From the NCBI GenBank assembly GCA_018056765.1, contig JAGPFA010000001.1, positions 62,001-126,000 of the forward strand: DNA of 64,000 bases, in the 5' to 3' direction. This DNA is from Syntrophaceae bacterium. Lineage in GTDB: Bacteria > Desulfobacterota > Syntrophia > Syntrophales > Smithellaceae. Below the pieces are notes generated by a model that saw nothing but the letters and a program-made list of their open reading frames with translations, was not told where the DNA came from and did no database searches. Numbering within the stretch: the stretch's first letter is position 1; each line of letters begins with the position of its first letter. Position numbers and translations under genes: made by a program. Of this stretch, positions 53,419 to 63,396 are shown piece by piece.

Positions 53419-54246
53419 ATGGCGTTACGCGGTTACGAATTAAAAAACAGCGATTTTGAAAAAATCAGCCGCCTTGTTTACGAACAATGCGGAATTTACC
53501 TCCATGAAGGGAAAAAAGAACTCGTCAAGGCGAGGCTGAGCAAGCGTCTGCGGGCGGGAGGGTATAAATCATTTACGGAATACTACCATCATGTGACCAC
53601 GGAGGAGGGGACAGACGAACTGATCTCCATGATCGACTCCATTTCCACGAACCTGACCTTTTTTTTCCGCGAAGAAGCGCATTTTGCACGGCTTACGCAC
53701 ATTATCCACTCATTTTTGGAAAAACCGGACAGACCAAAGGGGGATTTCAGAATCTGGTCGGCGGGCTGCTCCACGGGAGAAGAGCCTTACTCGCTGGCGA
53801 TGACTTTCCTCGAAGCGGTCGGGAATCATTCCTTGCGGTGCAGTATATTGGCAACAGACATATCAACCAAAGTTCTGAACACGGCTCAGGCAGGTATCTA
53901 TCCGGATGATAAAATTAAAGGTGTTCCGCTGCCTGTATTGAGAAAATATTTTCAGAAAGGGACGGGAAAATCCGCTGGTTTTGTTCGAGTAAGGAACGAA
54001 GTGAAACAGATGGTCACCTTCAGACGTTTTAATCTGATGGATACATTTTCCGTCAGTAATGACTTTAATATTATCTTTTGTCGTAACGTGATGATATATT
54101 TTGATAAAAAAACACAAAACGTGCTGGTCAACAAGTTTTATGACGTATTGAAAAGCGGTGGATATTTTTTTGTCGGTCACTCGGAAAGTCTGACCGGTCT
54201 TAAACATCAATTTAAATATGTCCAACCCAGCGTTTACGTGAAATGA
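53419..54246 (+). CDS. cheR: Chemotaxis protein methyltransferase CheR
   Basis: 275 residues. The N-terminal helical domain (1-75) is followed by the SAM-binding domain with IWSAGCSTGEEPYSLAM (112-128), LATDIS and IIFCRNVMIYFDKKTQ. It methylates glutamates of chemoreceptors. No receptor is encoded in the window. Confidence 0.95.
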   Translation: MALRGYELKNSDFEKISRLVYEQCGIYLHEGKKELVKARLSKRLRAGGYKSFTEYYHHVTTEEGTDELISMIDSISTNLTFFFREEAHFARLTHIIHSFLEKPDRPKGDFRIWSAGCSTGEEPYSLAMTFLEAVGNHSLRCSILATDISTKVLNTAQAGIYPDDKIKGVPLPVLRKYFQKGTGKSAGFVRVRNEVKQMVTFRRFNLMDTFSVSNDFNIIFCRNVMIYFDKKTQNVLVNKFYDVLKSGGYFFVGHSESLTGLKHQFKYVQPSVYVK

Positions 54247-54249
54247 ATT

Positions 54250-54732
54250 ATGGGCGATTTGATTGTCGGTATCTCGGATATAAAGGTCAGTAACTCGCTG
54301 GACGATGTGATTATAACCTACGCACTGGGATCCTGTATCGGTATTTCCGTGTACGACCCGGTAGCCAAAGTGGGAGGGCTTTTGCACTATATGCTGCCTG
54401 ATTCCACACTGGACGAAAAAAAGGCGAAAGAAAACCCGGCGATGTTTGCCGATACCGGAATTCCCACCCTGTTCAAAGCCTGTTATCGTCTGGGTGCTGA
54501 GAAAAGAAGAATGATTGTCAAGGCGGCAGGTGGTGCGAGTATTCTGGATGACACTAATTTTTTCCGTATTGGTCAGAAGAATATCATGGCCATGAGGAAG
54601 ATATTCTGGAAAAATAATGTGATGATCACCGGTGAGGACACAGGAGCTAATCACAACCGGACCGTGCGCCTGGAGATGGCCACGGGTAAAACCCTGGTCC
54701 GCTCCTCGGGAGGTGAAATGAAAGAGATATGA
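54250..54732 (+). CDS. cheD: Chemoreceptor glutamine deamidase CheD
   Basis: 160 residues. The catalytic Cys29 in YALGSCIGISVYDP, His46 in GLLHYMLP and Thr23 are conserved, as is KAAGGASI. It deamidates receptor glutamines and can partner CheC or CheX-like phosphatases, two of which are encoded downstream. It overlaps the HDOD gene by four bases. Confidence 0.95.
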   Translation: MGDLIVGISDIKVSNSLDDVIITYALGSCIGISVYDPVAKVGGLLHYMLPDSTLDEKKAKENPAMFADTGIPTLFKACYRLGAEKRRMIVKAAGGASILDDTNFFRIGQKNIMAMRKIFWKNNVMITGEDTGANHNRTVRLEMATGKTLVRSSGGEMKEI

Positions 54733-55580
54733 AAGTAATCAAGCGTATTCTTAAAACCATCGAGACAATACCGGCGTTCCCGGCAACCGGCAATAAGGTC
54801 GCCCAGCTTCTGAATAAACCCGACTATTCCATTATGCAGGTGACCAATGTAATCAAATTTGACCCTTCAATCAGTGCCAACGTCCTGAAAATGGCCAATT
54901 CCGCTTATTTCGGCGCACAGCATAAGATCAGTTCGATAAATGAAGCGGTTATGTATCTGGGGCAGAAAAACCTGATGCGTGCCATACAAACGGCGGGAGT
55001 TTCCAAGTTCTATAAAAAAGGTGCATCCGGTTATTTCGACAAGGCGTTGGATTTGTGGGAGCATTCCGTTGCTGTTGGATTGATGTCACAGATTCTTGCC
55101 AAACAGATTACAGGCAGCGAAGATCCCACTCTCTATACGGCTGCGCTTCTGCATGATGTCGGAAAAATTATCATGGGGGAATTCGTGCGCGACGAGCTGA
55201 AAAAAATCACCACCCTTGTCTATGAAAACGGTATGTCTTTTCTGGAAGCAGAAGAAATTGTTTTGGGCATCAATCATGCCGAGCTGGGAGGGAAAGTTGC
55301 CGAACACTGGAACTTCCCGATAGAAATTCGCGATGCTATTTCATACCACCATCGGCCGGATCTTCTGGAAAAAGAAGACAAAATCATGCCATGGATCGTA
55401 TATATGGCCGACGAGGCCTGTTTAATGATGGGGATCGGCAGCTCTGTGGAAGGACTGGCACAGCGTGCCGTGAGTGAACTGTTGAAAAAATTCAATCTGA
55501 AGATGAGGGATCTGGAAAAAAGTATGGTGTTGCTGTCCGACGACCTCAAAGCCGCACGCGACCTGGTCAACATCATTTAG
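54729..55580 (+). CDS. HDOD-domain signalling protein
   Basis: 283 residues, ATGA overlap with cheD. The HDOD domain covers about 8-205 (IPAFPATGNKVAQLLNKPDYSI, MANSAYFG, INEAVMYLG, ALLHDVGKIIMGEF, ISYHHRP). A near-complete HD pattern (HD in LLHDVGK, H in YHHRP) is visible, but HDOD proteins are usually thought to be catalytically inert scaffolds. A place among che genes suggests signal output or assembly. Partners are unknown. Confidence 0.9.
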   Translation: MKVIKRILKTIETIPAFPATGNKVAQLLNKPDYSIMQVTNVIKFDPSISANVLKMANSAYFGAQHKISSINEAVMYLGQKNLMRAIQTAGVSKFYKKGASGYFDKALDLWEHSVAVGLMSQILAKQITGSEDPTLYTAALLHDVGKIIMGEFVRDELKKITTLVYENGMSFLEAEEIVLGINHAELGGKVAEHWNFPIEIRDAISYHHRPDLLEKEDKIMPWIVYMADEACLMMGIGSSVEGLAQRAVSELLKKFNLKMRDLEKSMVLLSDDLKAARDLVNII

Positions 55581-55605
55581 TGTTTCCAAAAAGGAAGGTA
55601 GCCTT

Positions 55606-56037
55606 ATGTCATTCAACGTGCTGATTGTTGATGATTCCAGCGCCATGAGAGCGGTTATTAAAAAAGTAATCGGCCTTTCCGGTTTTAAAATGGATTCTTG
55701 CCTTGAGGCGGGAAACGGCCGGGAAGCAATGGAATTATTGTCCCAACAGTGGGTTGATGTGATTATTTCCGACATCAATATGCCGGAAGTCAACGGACTG
55801 GAGTTTCTGGAGCTGCTCAGGGGAAACGAAACCCTTAAGGAAATTCCGGTGATCATGATTACTACGGAAGCTTCCGAGCAAAGAATGCAAGGGGCATTTG
55901 ACCGCGGGGCGAAAGGGTTTATTAAAAAACCGTTTCTGCCGGAAGAAATAAAAAGGGTGCTTTACGAAGTAATAGGAGTTGGAAGCGATGGGCAATATGA
56001 AGAAGACACAAGAGATGCTGATGAATTCGATTTTTGA
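55606..56037 (+). CDS. CheY-like single-domain response regulator (first copy)
   Basis: 143 residues with AGGAAGG before the ATG. Receiver residues are the acidic pair DD (9-10), phospho-acceptor Asp56 in ISDINMP, TTEA and Lys in IKKPF. An acidic tail of about 20 residues (DGQYEEDTRDADEFDF) is unusual for CheY and overlaps the start of the next gene by 50 bases. It presumably carries phosphoryl groups from CheA. Confidence 0.92.
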   Translation: MSFNVLIVDDSSAMRAVIKKVIGLSGFKMDSCLEAGNGREAMELLSQQWVDVIISDINMPEVNGLEFLELLRGNETLKEIPVIMITTEASEQRMQGAFDRGAKGFIKKPFLPEEIKRVLYEVIGVGSDGQYEEDTRDADEFDF

Positions 56038-56440
56038 CGTGTTTGAAAAGATGTTCTTCGTTTTTCTTGAGCCATGCGATGAAGAGATGAAATACGACAT
56101 GATTACGTCAATAGAGTTCGCCGGGTCGGTCAAAGGAGATATCCGTGCCTACCTGTCAACAGGAATTGCCAACTTCATGGTGGAAAATATGTTGGGGCTG
56201 GAGGGGGACGAAATTACGGACAAGACCAGGGAAGACTGTGCCAAGGAAGCGCTCAACATGATTGCCGGCAGTTTCGTAAACAAGCTCGATACCAGCTCAG
56301 TATTCGACCTTTCAATTCCTGCTTACGAAAAAAAATCCGGCCGGTTCGGTATGGCTAGTCCGGGCAAATTGAATCTGGTGTTCGATTCCGATGGTCTTTT
56401 TCTGGGGATATCTGTAAATATGGAACACGGGGAAAAGTAA
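55988..56440 (+). CDS. CheX/CheC-like chemotaxis phosphatase-family protein (first copy)
   Basis: 150 residues from the ATG at 55988, chosen for AGGAG nine bases upstream; TTG at 55979 and ATG at 55997 are alternatives. The ExxN phosphatase motif is in KEALNMIAGSF, with the following Pro in DLSIPAY. This pattern is used by CheC and CheX to dephosphorylate CheY-P. Its start lies inside the cheY-like gene, so the two are probably co-translated partners. Confidence 0.82.
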   Translation: MGNMKKTQEMLMNSIFDVFEKMFFVFLEPCDEEMKYDMITSIEFAGSVKGDIRAYLSTGIANFMVENMLGLEGDEITDKTREDCAKEALNMIAGSFVNKLDTSSVFDLSIPAYEKKSGRFGMASPGKLNLVFDSDGLFLGISVNMEHGEK

Positions 56441-56460
56441 CGTTTTATATAGACAGGTAG

Positions 56461-57524
<1,064 letters not shown>

Positions 57525-57525
<1 letters not shown>

Positions 57526-59747
57526 TGATGAATTATCAAAAACTGGTAAAAATGTTGAATGATCTGGCGCAGGAATTTCTTGTGATGGAAAGCTCTGAAC
57601 TGGATATCCCGACCGCGGGGAAATTCCTCAATCAGCTCGAAGAGATTCTCGCCGAGGCCAAAGAGCTGAAAATAGATCCTCTGCGGGGTTGTGTGTCCGT
57701 GCTTGGCCGAATTCTGGAAGCAACCATTATGGATACGCTCCAGGATAAGGCGGCAGCGTCCGGCGTATTGGAAAACGGCATCCATCTGATGCAAAATATT
57801 GTGGATAGCTATAAGAACACCGGGCGTTACGACGGCAGCATTCAGGAACTCATCGACAGGGGGATCTCACTGGTGGGGCCTGTGAAAAGCGTTGCGCCGG
57901 AGGGATCAACCACGAAGGAGGCGGGCAAGGACGAGGGGATGATACCTTCGTCAGTGCCTCAGGGTGAAGACAAGATCGAAATTATGGATGAGTCACTGAC
58001 ACGTGATTTCATCACAGAGGGTCTTGAATACATTGAAGAGATTGAAATTAACATTCTGAATCTCGAAAATGACCCGGAGAACAAAGACTATATCAATGCC
58101 ATTTTCCGTCCGTTTCACTCCATTAAGGGGGTGGCCAGTTTCCTTAATCTGGAGAAAATCCGCTCTTTGTCTCACAATCTGGAAAGCCTGCTTGACCGGG
58201 CGCGTAACGGCGAAATATCAGTTACCCCGCCCCTCATTGACGTCGTACTCGATGGAGCGGATGCGCTCAAGACCATGATCGGCGAACTTCGTGACATGCT
58301 TGAGGGGAAAGAACCGGTTCCGTCCGGTCTGGATATTCCGGCGCTGACCGTCAGAATCAAAAAGATCGAAGAAGGTTTTGATATTGGTGCAGGGGCAAAA
58401 AAGATCGGCGAAATTCTCGTTGATGACGGGGTCATCTCAGAAGAGAAGCTCAATCAAGTGCTCAGGGAAAAGGAGGCAGAACCTTCCGGGAAGAAACTTG
58501 GGCAAACACTCATAGAAGAGAAGATAGCCAAACCCAAACAGGTTTCTCAGGCTCTGCGCAAACAGGTGGACCATGTCACGGATATGACCACGATTCGGGT
58601 GGATACCGTAAAACTGGACGATCTCATTGACATGGTCGGAGAACTCGTCATCACCCAGTCAATGATCTCCCAGGATCTTAAAAACCAGGAACACACGGAT
58701 AAGCGTCTTGCCCGTGATATTTCCCAGTTTTTCCGGATTACCTCCGCTCTGCAGCGCATCTCCACGAGTTTGAGAATGATTCCCATCAAACAGACATTTC
58801 AGCGCATGTCACGTCTGGTGCGCGATCTGGCGAAAAATGCAGGGAAACAGGTGTCCGTGGAGCTGGTCGGTGAGGATACGGAAATTGACCGCAACATGAT
58901 CGACGAGATATATAACCCACTGGTACACATGATCCGCAACTCTGTTGATCACGGCCTGGAAATGCCGGAAGAAAGAATGAGGGCGGGCAAAGCGGAAAGG
59001 GGGCTGATTACGTTGAAGGCCTACCACCGCGGCGGTAATATCGTTATCGAAATTGCCGACGACGGCAAGGGTTTGGACAAGCGCAAAATCCTCGACAAAG
59101 CTCTTGGGGCAGGCCTGATCCACACTGACGAAGGGCTGAGCGATCAGGAAATTTATAAAATGATTTTCATGCCCGGGCTCTCCACGGCCGGCAAGGTGAC
59201 AGACGTATCCGGCCGGGGCGTTGGGATGGACGTTGTAAAGCGTGCCGTCGAAAAGCTCCGTGGAAAAATTGAAATAGAAAGCGAGGTGGGGGAAGGGGCC
59301 AAATTCATCACCCGTTTTCCTTTGACGCTGGCCATTATCGACGGCATGATTGTGAAAGCCGGTCCGGAGCACTATGTATTACCGACGATTTCCATTCTGC
59401 AGGCTCTGCGTCCGCCGAGAGAAGCCTATAACAATGTCGTCGGTAAAGGAGAAACAATAAATGCCATGGGAAGGCTGATGCCTTTAGTCAGACTTTATGA
59501 TATGTTTGGGCTGGAGCCGGAACATAAAAACCCCTGGGAGGCCATAGTCCTGGTAGTGGATAGTGAAAGGGGGGCAAAATGCCTGATGGTGGATAAAATT
59601 ATCGGGAAAACAGAGGTGGTTGTCAAAAGTCTTGGAGAGGGTCTCAAAAATGTAAAAGGTCTTGCCGGAGGCGCTATTTTGGGCGATGGACGCGTAGGCT
59701 TAATTATTGACACGGAAGGGTTATTTGAAATGGCTGATCAGCGTTAA
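57525..59747 (+). CDS. cheA: Chemotaxis histidine kinase CheA with embedded MshEN-like repeat
   Basis: 740 residues from the ATG at 57525 (TGATG overlap with cheB); GTG 57522 and ATG 57528 are alternatives. Order: an N-terminal helical region without His (about 1-115); an Hpt domain (about 155-262) with FHSIKGVASFLN (His198); then a tandem repeat at about 293-347 (IGEILVDDGVISEEKL and LGQTLIEEKIAKPKQV) resembling the c-di-GMP-binding MshEN fold. Next come the dimerisation region, the HATPase (NSVDHGLE, DDGKGLD, GRGVGMDVVK) and the CheW-like domain. Lys replaces the Arg usually needed for c-di-GMP binding, so ligand binding is uncertain. Confidence 0.93.
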
Positions 59748-59797
59748 AGCAGATTTTTCTTCAGGGAAGAATAAAAAATAAGGCGAGGTTTTAGCTT

Positions 59798-60187
59798 ATG
59801 AATGAAAAAAATATCAAAGTCTTGATTGTTGACGATTTTGCCACGATGAGAAAGGTCATCCGCAACCTTTTAAAACAGGTCGGCTATGAGGATATCGTGG
59901 AAGCAGAAGATGGTGTCATGGCATTAAAGGCGTTGAAGTCACAGAAGATTGATGTCATTGTTTCTGACTGGAACATGCCCAATATGACCGGTTTTGAATT
60001 ACTCAAAGCGGTGCGGGCCGATCCTGACCTGGCCAAAACTCCTTTTCTCATGGTCACGGCCGAAGCCCTGCAGGATAACGTTGTGGCAGCGGTGAAAGCC
60101 GGAGTTAATAATTATATAGTAAAGCCATTTACAGCCGAAGTATTAAACGAAAAGATTAAGAAGATTATGGATGGTATCAATAAATAA
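59798..60187 (+). CDS. cheY: Chemotaxis response regulator CheY
   Basis: 129 residues, classic CheY length. Features are VDDFATMRKVIRNLLK with acidic Asp12-Asp13, phospho-acceptor Asp57 in VSDWNMPNM, MVTAEA (Thr87 type) and Lys in IVKPFTAE. It is closer to flagellar-motor CheY than the first copy and has no tail. It probably binds the flagellar switch. MotA and MotB are encoded next door. Confidence 0.96.
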   Translation: MNEKNIKVLIVDDFATMRKVIRNLLKQVGYEDIVEAEDGVMALKALKSQKIDVIVSDWNMPNMTGFELLKAVRADPDLAKTPFLMVTAEALQDNVVAAVKAGVNNYIVKPFTAEVLNEKIKKIMDGINK

Positions 60188-60222
60188 AAGATTTATTAGC
60201 CAGATAATCCTGAGGGGTGTAT

Positions 60223-60702
60223 ATGAATGTAAAATTTATCAATCCGTTTCTGGAAGGGACAATCAGTGTTTTAAAAACGATGGCATTTGTTGAGCCCCGT
60301 GCCGGCAAACCCTATTTAAAAATGGACAGTCTGGCCAAAGGAGATATTTCCGGAATTATTGGTCTCACCGGTTCAGCTACCGGATCACTCGCGGTCAGCT
60401 TCAGCGAAGCAGCCATTCTTAAAATTGTTTCCAACATGCTGGGTGAAAATATCAAAAGCATGGATGGCAACATTAAAGATGCAGTCGGAGAGATCACCAA
60501 TATGATCTCAGGTGTTGCCAGAAAAAATCTGGAGGCGGACGGTTTTTATATCCAGGCCGCCATACCAACAGTTGTTTCAGGAAAAAACCATTCTATTGCC
60601 CATGTCATGGGAGGGCCAAGTCTGATTATTCCCTTTGAAATAGATGACGGTTCGTTTGTTGTTGATGTCTGTCTGGCCGAAGAGAACAGTAAAAAGAAGT
60701 AA
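60223..60702 (+). CDS. cheX: CheX-type chemotaxis phosphatase (second copy)
   Basis: 159 residues from the ATG at 60223, with GAGGGG upstream; an in-frame GTG is at 60217. The phosphatase motif is VGEITNMISGVARKN (Glu and Asn four apart) with AAIPTVV. It likely dephosphorylates the CheY encoded just before it. Together with the upstream copy, the operon has two CheY and two CheX-like proteins in matching order. Confidence 0.9.
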   Translation: MNVKFINPFLEGTISVLKTMAFVEPRAGKPYLKMDSLAKGDISGIIGLTGSATGSLAVSFSEAAILKIVSNMLGENIKSMDGNIKDAVGEITNMISGVARKNLEADGFYIQAAIPTVVSGKNHSIAHVMGGPSLIIPFEIDDGSFVVDVCLAEENSKKK

Positions 60703-60789
60703 CCGACGGATGAGATCGGAGAGTATAGATCTGTCCTGGCCCGTGCAGAGCCGTAAAATGCGGCTGCGATTAAAAAATAAATAGAAAAC

Positions 60790-60806
60790 CGGCCGAAGGC
60801 TGGCCG
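60790..60806 (-). terminator. Weak terminator-like hairpin after motB
   Basis: CGGCC pairs with GGCCG around GAAGGCT. Read leftward it is followed by TTTTC and a T-rich stretch. The stem is only five pairs. Confidence 0.4.
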
Positions 60807-60816
60807 TAAGAGGCCC

Positions 60817-61659
60817 TCATCGTTCCGTATCGTTATCCGTTGTCTTGAGTAAAATAATACTGATCCGACGATTGCGTTGATCAAGGGGGTCCAAAGGCAG
60901 CAGCAGTTCCTGGTCAGCGTAGCCGACGACCCGGCCGATGCGTTCCGGGTCGGTGCCGAACTCTTCAAGGAGACGCCTCGCGGCAGAGGCCCGCTCTGTA
61001 GACAGCTCCCAGTTGGTGATCTGGGCATTTTTAAAGGGCGCAGAGTCGGTGTGCCCCTCCACGACGATTTTTCCCGGTATATCCTGAATGTTGTCTGATA
61101 CAAGTTTGAGTATATCTCTGGCTTTTTGCGTCGGTACGGATGAGCCGGTTGGAAACATCATGGATCCCTCTGTATCGATAACCTGGATACGTATGCCTCC
61201 TTCGATGACATCAACGAGCACCTGATCTCTCACTCCCGCCATTTTATCGTCGATTGCTGCCATAATTTTCTTTGCCGGTTCTTCATCAGCGGCCGTGATA
61301 TTCTTTTTTGGTTGTTTTTTCCCGTATTCGATTTGACCTTTGCCGCGCGAACCGCCCGTCGGGTTTTTGACCGACGGCACACCGGTCTGGCTCAAAAAAT
61401 TAGGGTCGGTGAGGCGTGCGTCTTTGGTAGTGATGGCCGAAGAGCCTGTTTCCTGAAAGATGCTGTAGTGGCGAAAATACTCGGACAGTGCCGCTCTTTT
61501 TTCATCGGAAACCATGCTCAAAAGCCACAAAAGAAGAAAAAAAGCCATCATCGCCGTGACAAAATCCGCATAGGCAACCTTCCACGAACCTCCATGGGCG
61601 CCGCCTGCGTGTTTCTTTTTTACTTTTTTAATTATTATTTGCTGGTGACGTTCTTCCAT
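60817..61659 (-). CDS. motB: Flagellar motor stator protein MotB
   Basis: 280 residues. A basic N-terminus is followed by one membrane helix (AYADFVTAMMAFFLLLWLLS) carrying the proton-path Asp32. The C-terminal OmpA-like peptidoglycan-binding domain spans about 150-272 (IVVEGHTDSAPF, WELSTERASAARRLL, PLDQRNRRISIIL). With MotA it forms the ion channel that drives the flagellum. Sodium use cannot be excluded. Confidence 0.95.
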   Translation of the reverse strand: MEERHQQIIIKKVKKKHAGGAHGGSWKVAYADFVTAMMAFFLLLWLLSMVSDEKRAALSEYFRHYSIFQETGSSAITTKDARLTDPNFLSQTGVPSVKNPTGGSRGKGQIEYGKKQPKKNITAADEEPAKKIMAAIDDKMAGVRDQVLVDVIEGGIRIQVIDTEGSMMFPTGSSVPTQKARDILKLVSDNIQDIPGKIVVEGHTDSAPFKNAQITNWELSTERASAARRLLEEFGTDPERIGRVVGYADQELLLPLDPLDQRNRRISIILLKTTDNDTER

Positions 61660-61694
61660 GGTTTAGAGCTTTTCTGATTTCCAACAAAAAAGGA

Positions 61695-62555
61695 CTACTT
61701 TTTAGCCGCCCTGAGAGCGTCTTCCATTTCCAGAAAAGAAGGCTTGGCCTCAACCGGGACGACACGCCTGCCGAATTCAACAGCCACTTTCGGAGCTGCT
61801 CCCCCGCCGATGAAAGCCAACAGCGCCACTTTGATCACATTGAGAAATTTTTGGTCTTCATTGGCGATGAATTCCATATTTTTTCCCATTGGCCCAACAT
61901 AACCGTAACAGAGCAAAACACCTGTGAAAGTACCCACAAGCGCCGCACCGATACTTGCACCCAGGACCTCCGGCGGCTCTTTGATTTTTCCCATGGTTAG
62001 AACGACGCCCATCACCGCCGCGACGATACCCAGACCGGGCAGCGCATCGGCGACGTTGCTGATACTGTGCGCCGGTCCCAGAGCCTCGTCATGGAGGGCT
62101 TCAAGTTCCTGGTCGATAAGAGCTTCCAGTTCATGCGGGGCGATTGTCGTGGTCATCACGGTGCGTAATGTATCTGTAATCAGTGTAATGGCGGCATGGT
62201 TTTTGAGGATGTTGGGATATTGGGAAAAAAGAGGGCTCTGCTCAGGTGCGTCAACATCGGATTCAATGGAGACCAGGCCCTGCTGGCGGATTTTGTAGAA
62301 TATGCCGTTGATCATGATCAGGACTTCCATGTAATCCTGCTTGGTATAGGGCTTGTTGCTGAAGATGCGCGCGATGGAGCTGCCCGTGGCTTTGATGACT
62401 TTCATGGGAGAGGCGATGATGAAACCTCCGATGGCCGCACCGCCGATGATCAGAATTTCCACAGGCTGGAAAATGACGGACAGGTTGCCGCCCTCCAGCA
62501 GGTAGCCGCCAATCACAGCGGCGCTGACTATGACAAAGCCGATAATAGCAATCAT
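61695..62555 (-). CDS. motA: Flagellar motor stator protein MotA
   Basis: 286 residues with four membrane helices (about 2-20, 30-50, 168-188 and 197-219). Family features are GGYLLEGGNLSVIFQPVEILIIGGAAIGGF, ALPGLGIVAAVMGVVLTMG and ASIGAALVGTFTGVLLCYG. The large cytoplasmic loop (51-165) contacts the rotor. It is followed by motB after 35 bases and preceded by the PilZ gene after 12. Confidence 0.96.
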   Translation of the reverse strand: MIAIIGFVIVSAAVIGGYLLEGGNLSVIFQPVEILIIGGAAIGGFIIASPMKVIKATGSSIARIFSNKPYTKQDYMEVLIMINGIFYKIRQQGLVSIESDVDAPEQSPLFSQYPNILKNHAAITLITDTLRTVMTTTIAPHELEALIDQELEALHDEALGPAHSISNVADALPGLGIVAAVMGVVLTMGKIKEPPEVLGASIGAALVGTFTGVLLCYGYVGPMGKNMEFIANEDQKFLNVIKVALLAFIGGGAAPKVAVEFGRRVVPVEAKPSFLEMEDALRAAKK

Positions 62556-62567
62556 GACGCCAGGAGT

Positions 62568-63107
62568 TTACCTCCTTTTTTCTCTGAGGATTTCTCTTTC
62601 CGTTTCAAAAACAAAGCGGATGATTTCATCCCTGACAAAATCATCAATATTGATGAACTCCACGGATGTGTCATATTCAGTTTGTGATGTTGCCGTGTCA
62701 ATGACTTCTCCGTATAAAAAAAGAGCAGCAGGCATTTGAATGCCCAGCATTACTTTAATTTCCAGTATATCCCCTGTGGTAAATGATTTTCCCGTGTTGA
62801 AGCTCATTCCTCCGCCGCTGATATTGACTTTGGCCATATTCAGGCAGTGAAAACCGTCGCGCTGCAATGTCAGCAAACGGATAATTTCCGTCAATTTAGC
62901 GTTGATGCTTTGCAGCCATTGAGCGATAAGCTGATCGTCGGGGTTGGGTAAGCTCTTGAATTCCGCCAGCACTGATTGTCCGGCGACACGCGCACGCATC
63001 GTTTCTTCGAATCCCCGGGGAACAAGCCTGTATTCCAGAGGGATGCAGGCTTCAACGCGTGAATACTCTCTTTTGTTTTCCCTGTTTTCAGATATCATGA
63101 TTGTCAT
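62568..63107 (-). CDS. PilZ-domain protein upstream of motA-motB
   Basis: 179 residues; a second Met at 63098 is an alternative start. The c-di-GMP signature is split as in some PilZ proteins: RxxxR in KREYSRVEA (Arg13, Arg17) near the N-terminus and NISGGGMSF near residue 96, separated by a helical insertion (about 40-85). The end is Arg/Glu-rich. Placement as first gene of a stator operon suggests a YcgR-like brake that reads c-di-GMP at the motor (inference). Confidence 0.85.
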   Translation of the reverse strand: MTIMISENRENKREYSRVEACIPLEYRLVPRGFEETMRARVAGQSVLAEFKSLPNPDDQLIAQWLQSINAKLTEIIRLLTLQRDGFHCLNMAKVNISGGGMSFNTGKSFTTGDILEIKVMLGIQMPAALFLYGEVIDTATSQTEYDTSVEFINIDDFVRDEIIRFVFETEREILREKRR

Positions 63108-63140
63108 CAGCCGATTTAATCAAATATTTTCAATAAATAA

Positions 63141-63157
63141 TGCAAAGTCGATGCCAC
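63141..63157 (-). promoter_or_regulatory. Sigma-54-like promoter of pilZ-motA-motB
   Basis: On the minus strand GTGGCATCGACTTTGCA has GG and GC ten bases apart with TGGCA and TTGCA intact. It lies about 35 bases before the pilZ start. Confidence 0.7.
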
Positions 63158-63238
63158 ATGCCACATAAATTGTAAGCCCTGAAAATATGTGATTAATGTC
63201 TTTCAGGGACAACCTTAAAATAATAGATCGGCTGAAAC

Positions 63239-63252
63239 GTCAATATCTTGAC
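63239..63252. promoter_or_regulatory. Candidate enhancer site GTCA-N6-TGAC upstream of mot promoter
   Basis: The same core and spacing as the site at 53197-53210, about 80-110 bases upstream of the -24 element. A looser TGTC-N7-GACA lies at 63197-63211. Confidence 0.5.
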
Positions 63253-63396
63253 AAAAAAGATACTGCTTTGACAGGAAAAACAGAAGTAAAAGGAGAAAAG
63301 ACTGCCTTCCGGGTAATTTGGCGGCTGAAAGATGGTAAATGCCAAGTGGTATGTAATTTGCTTTTTCCCAAACGGGATGGTTCACCTGGTGAAAAA

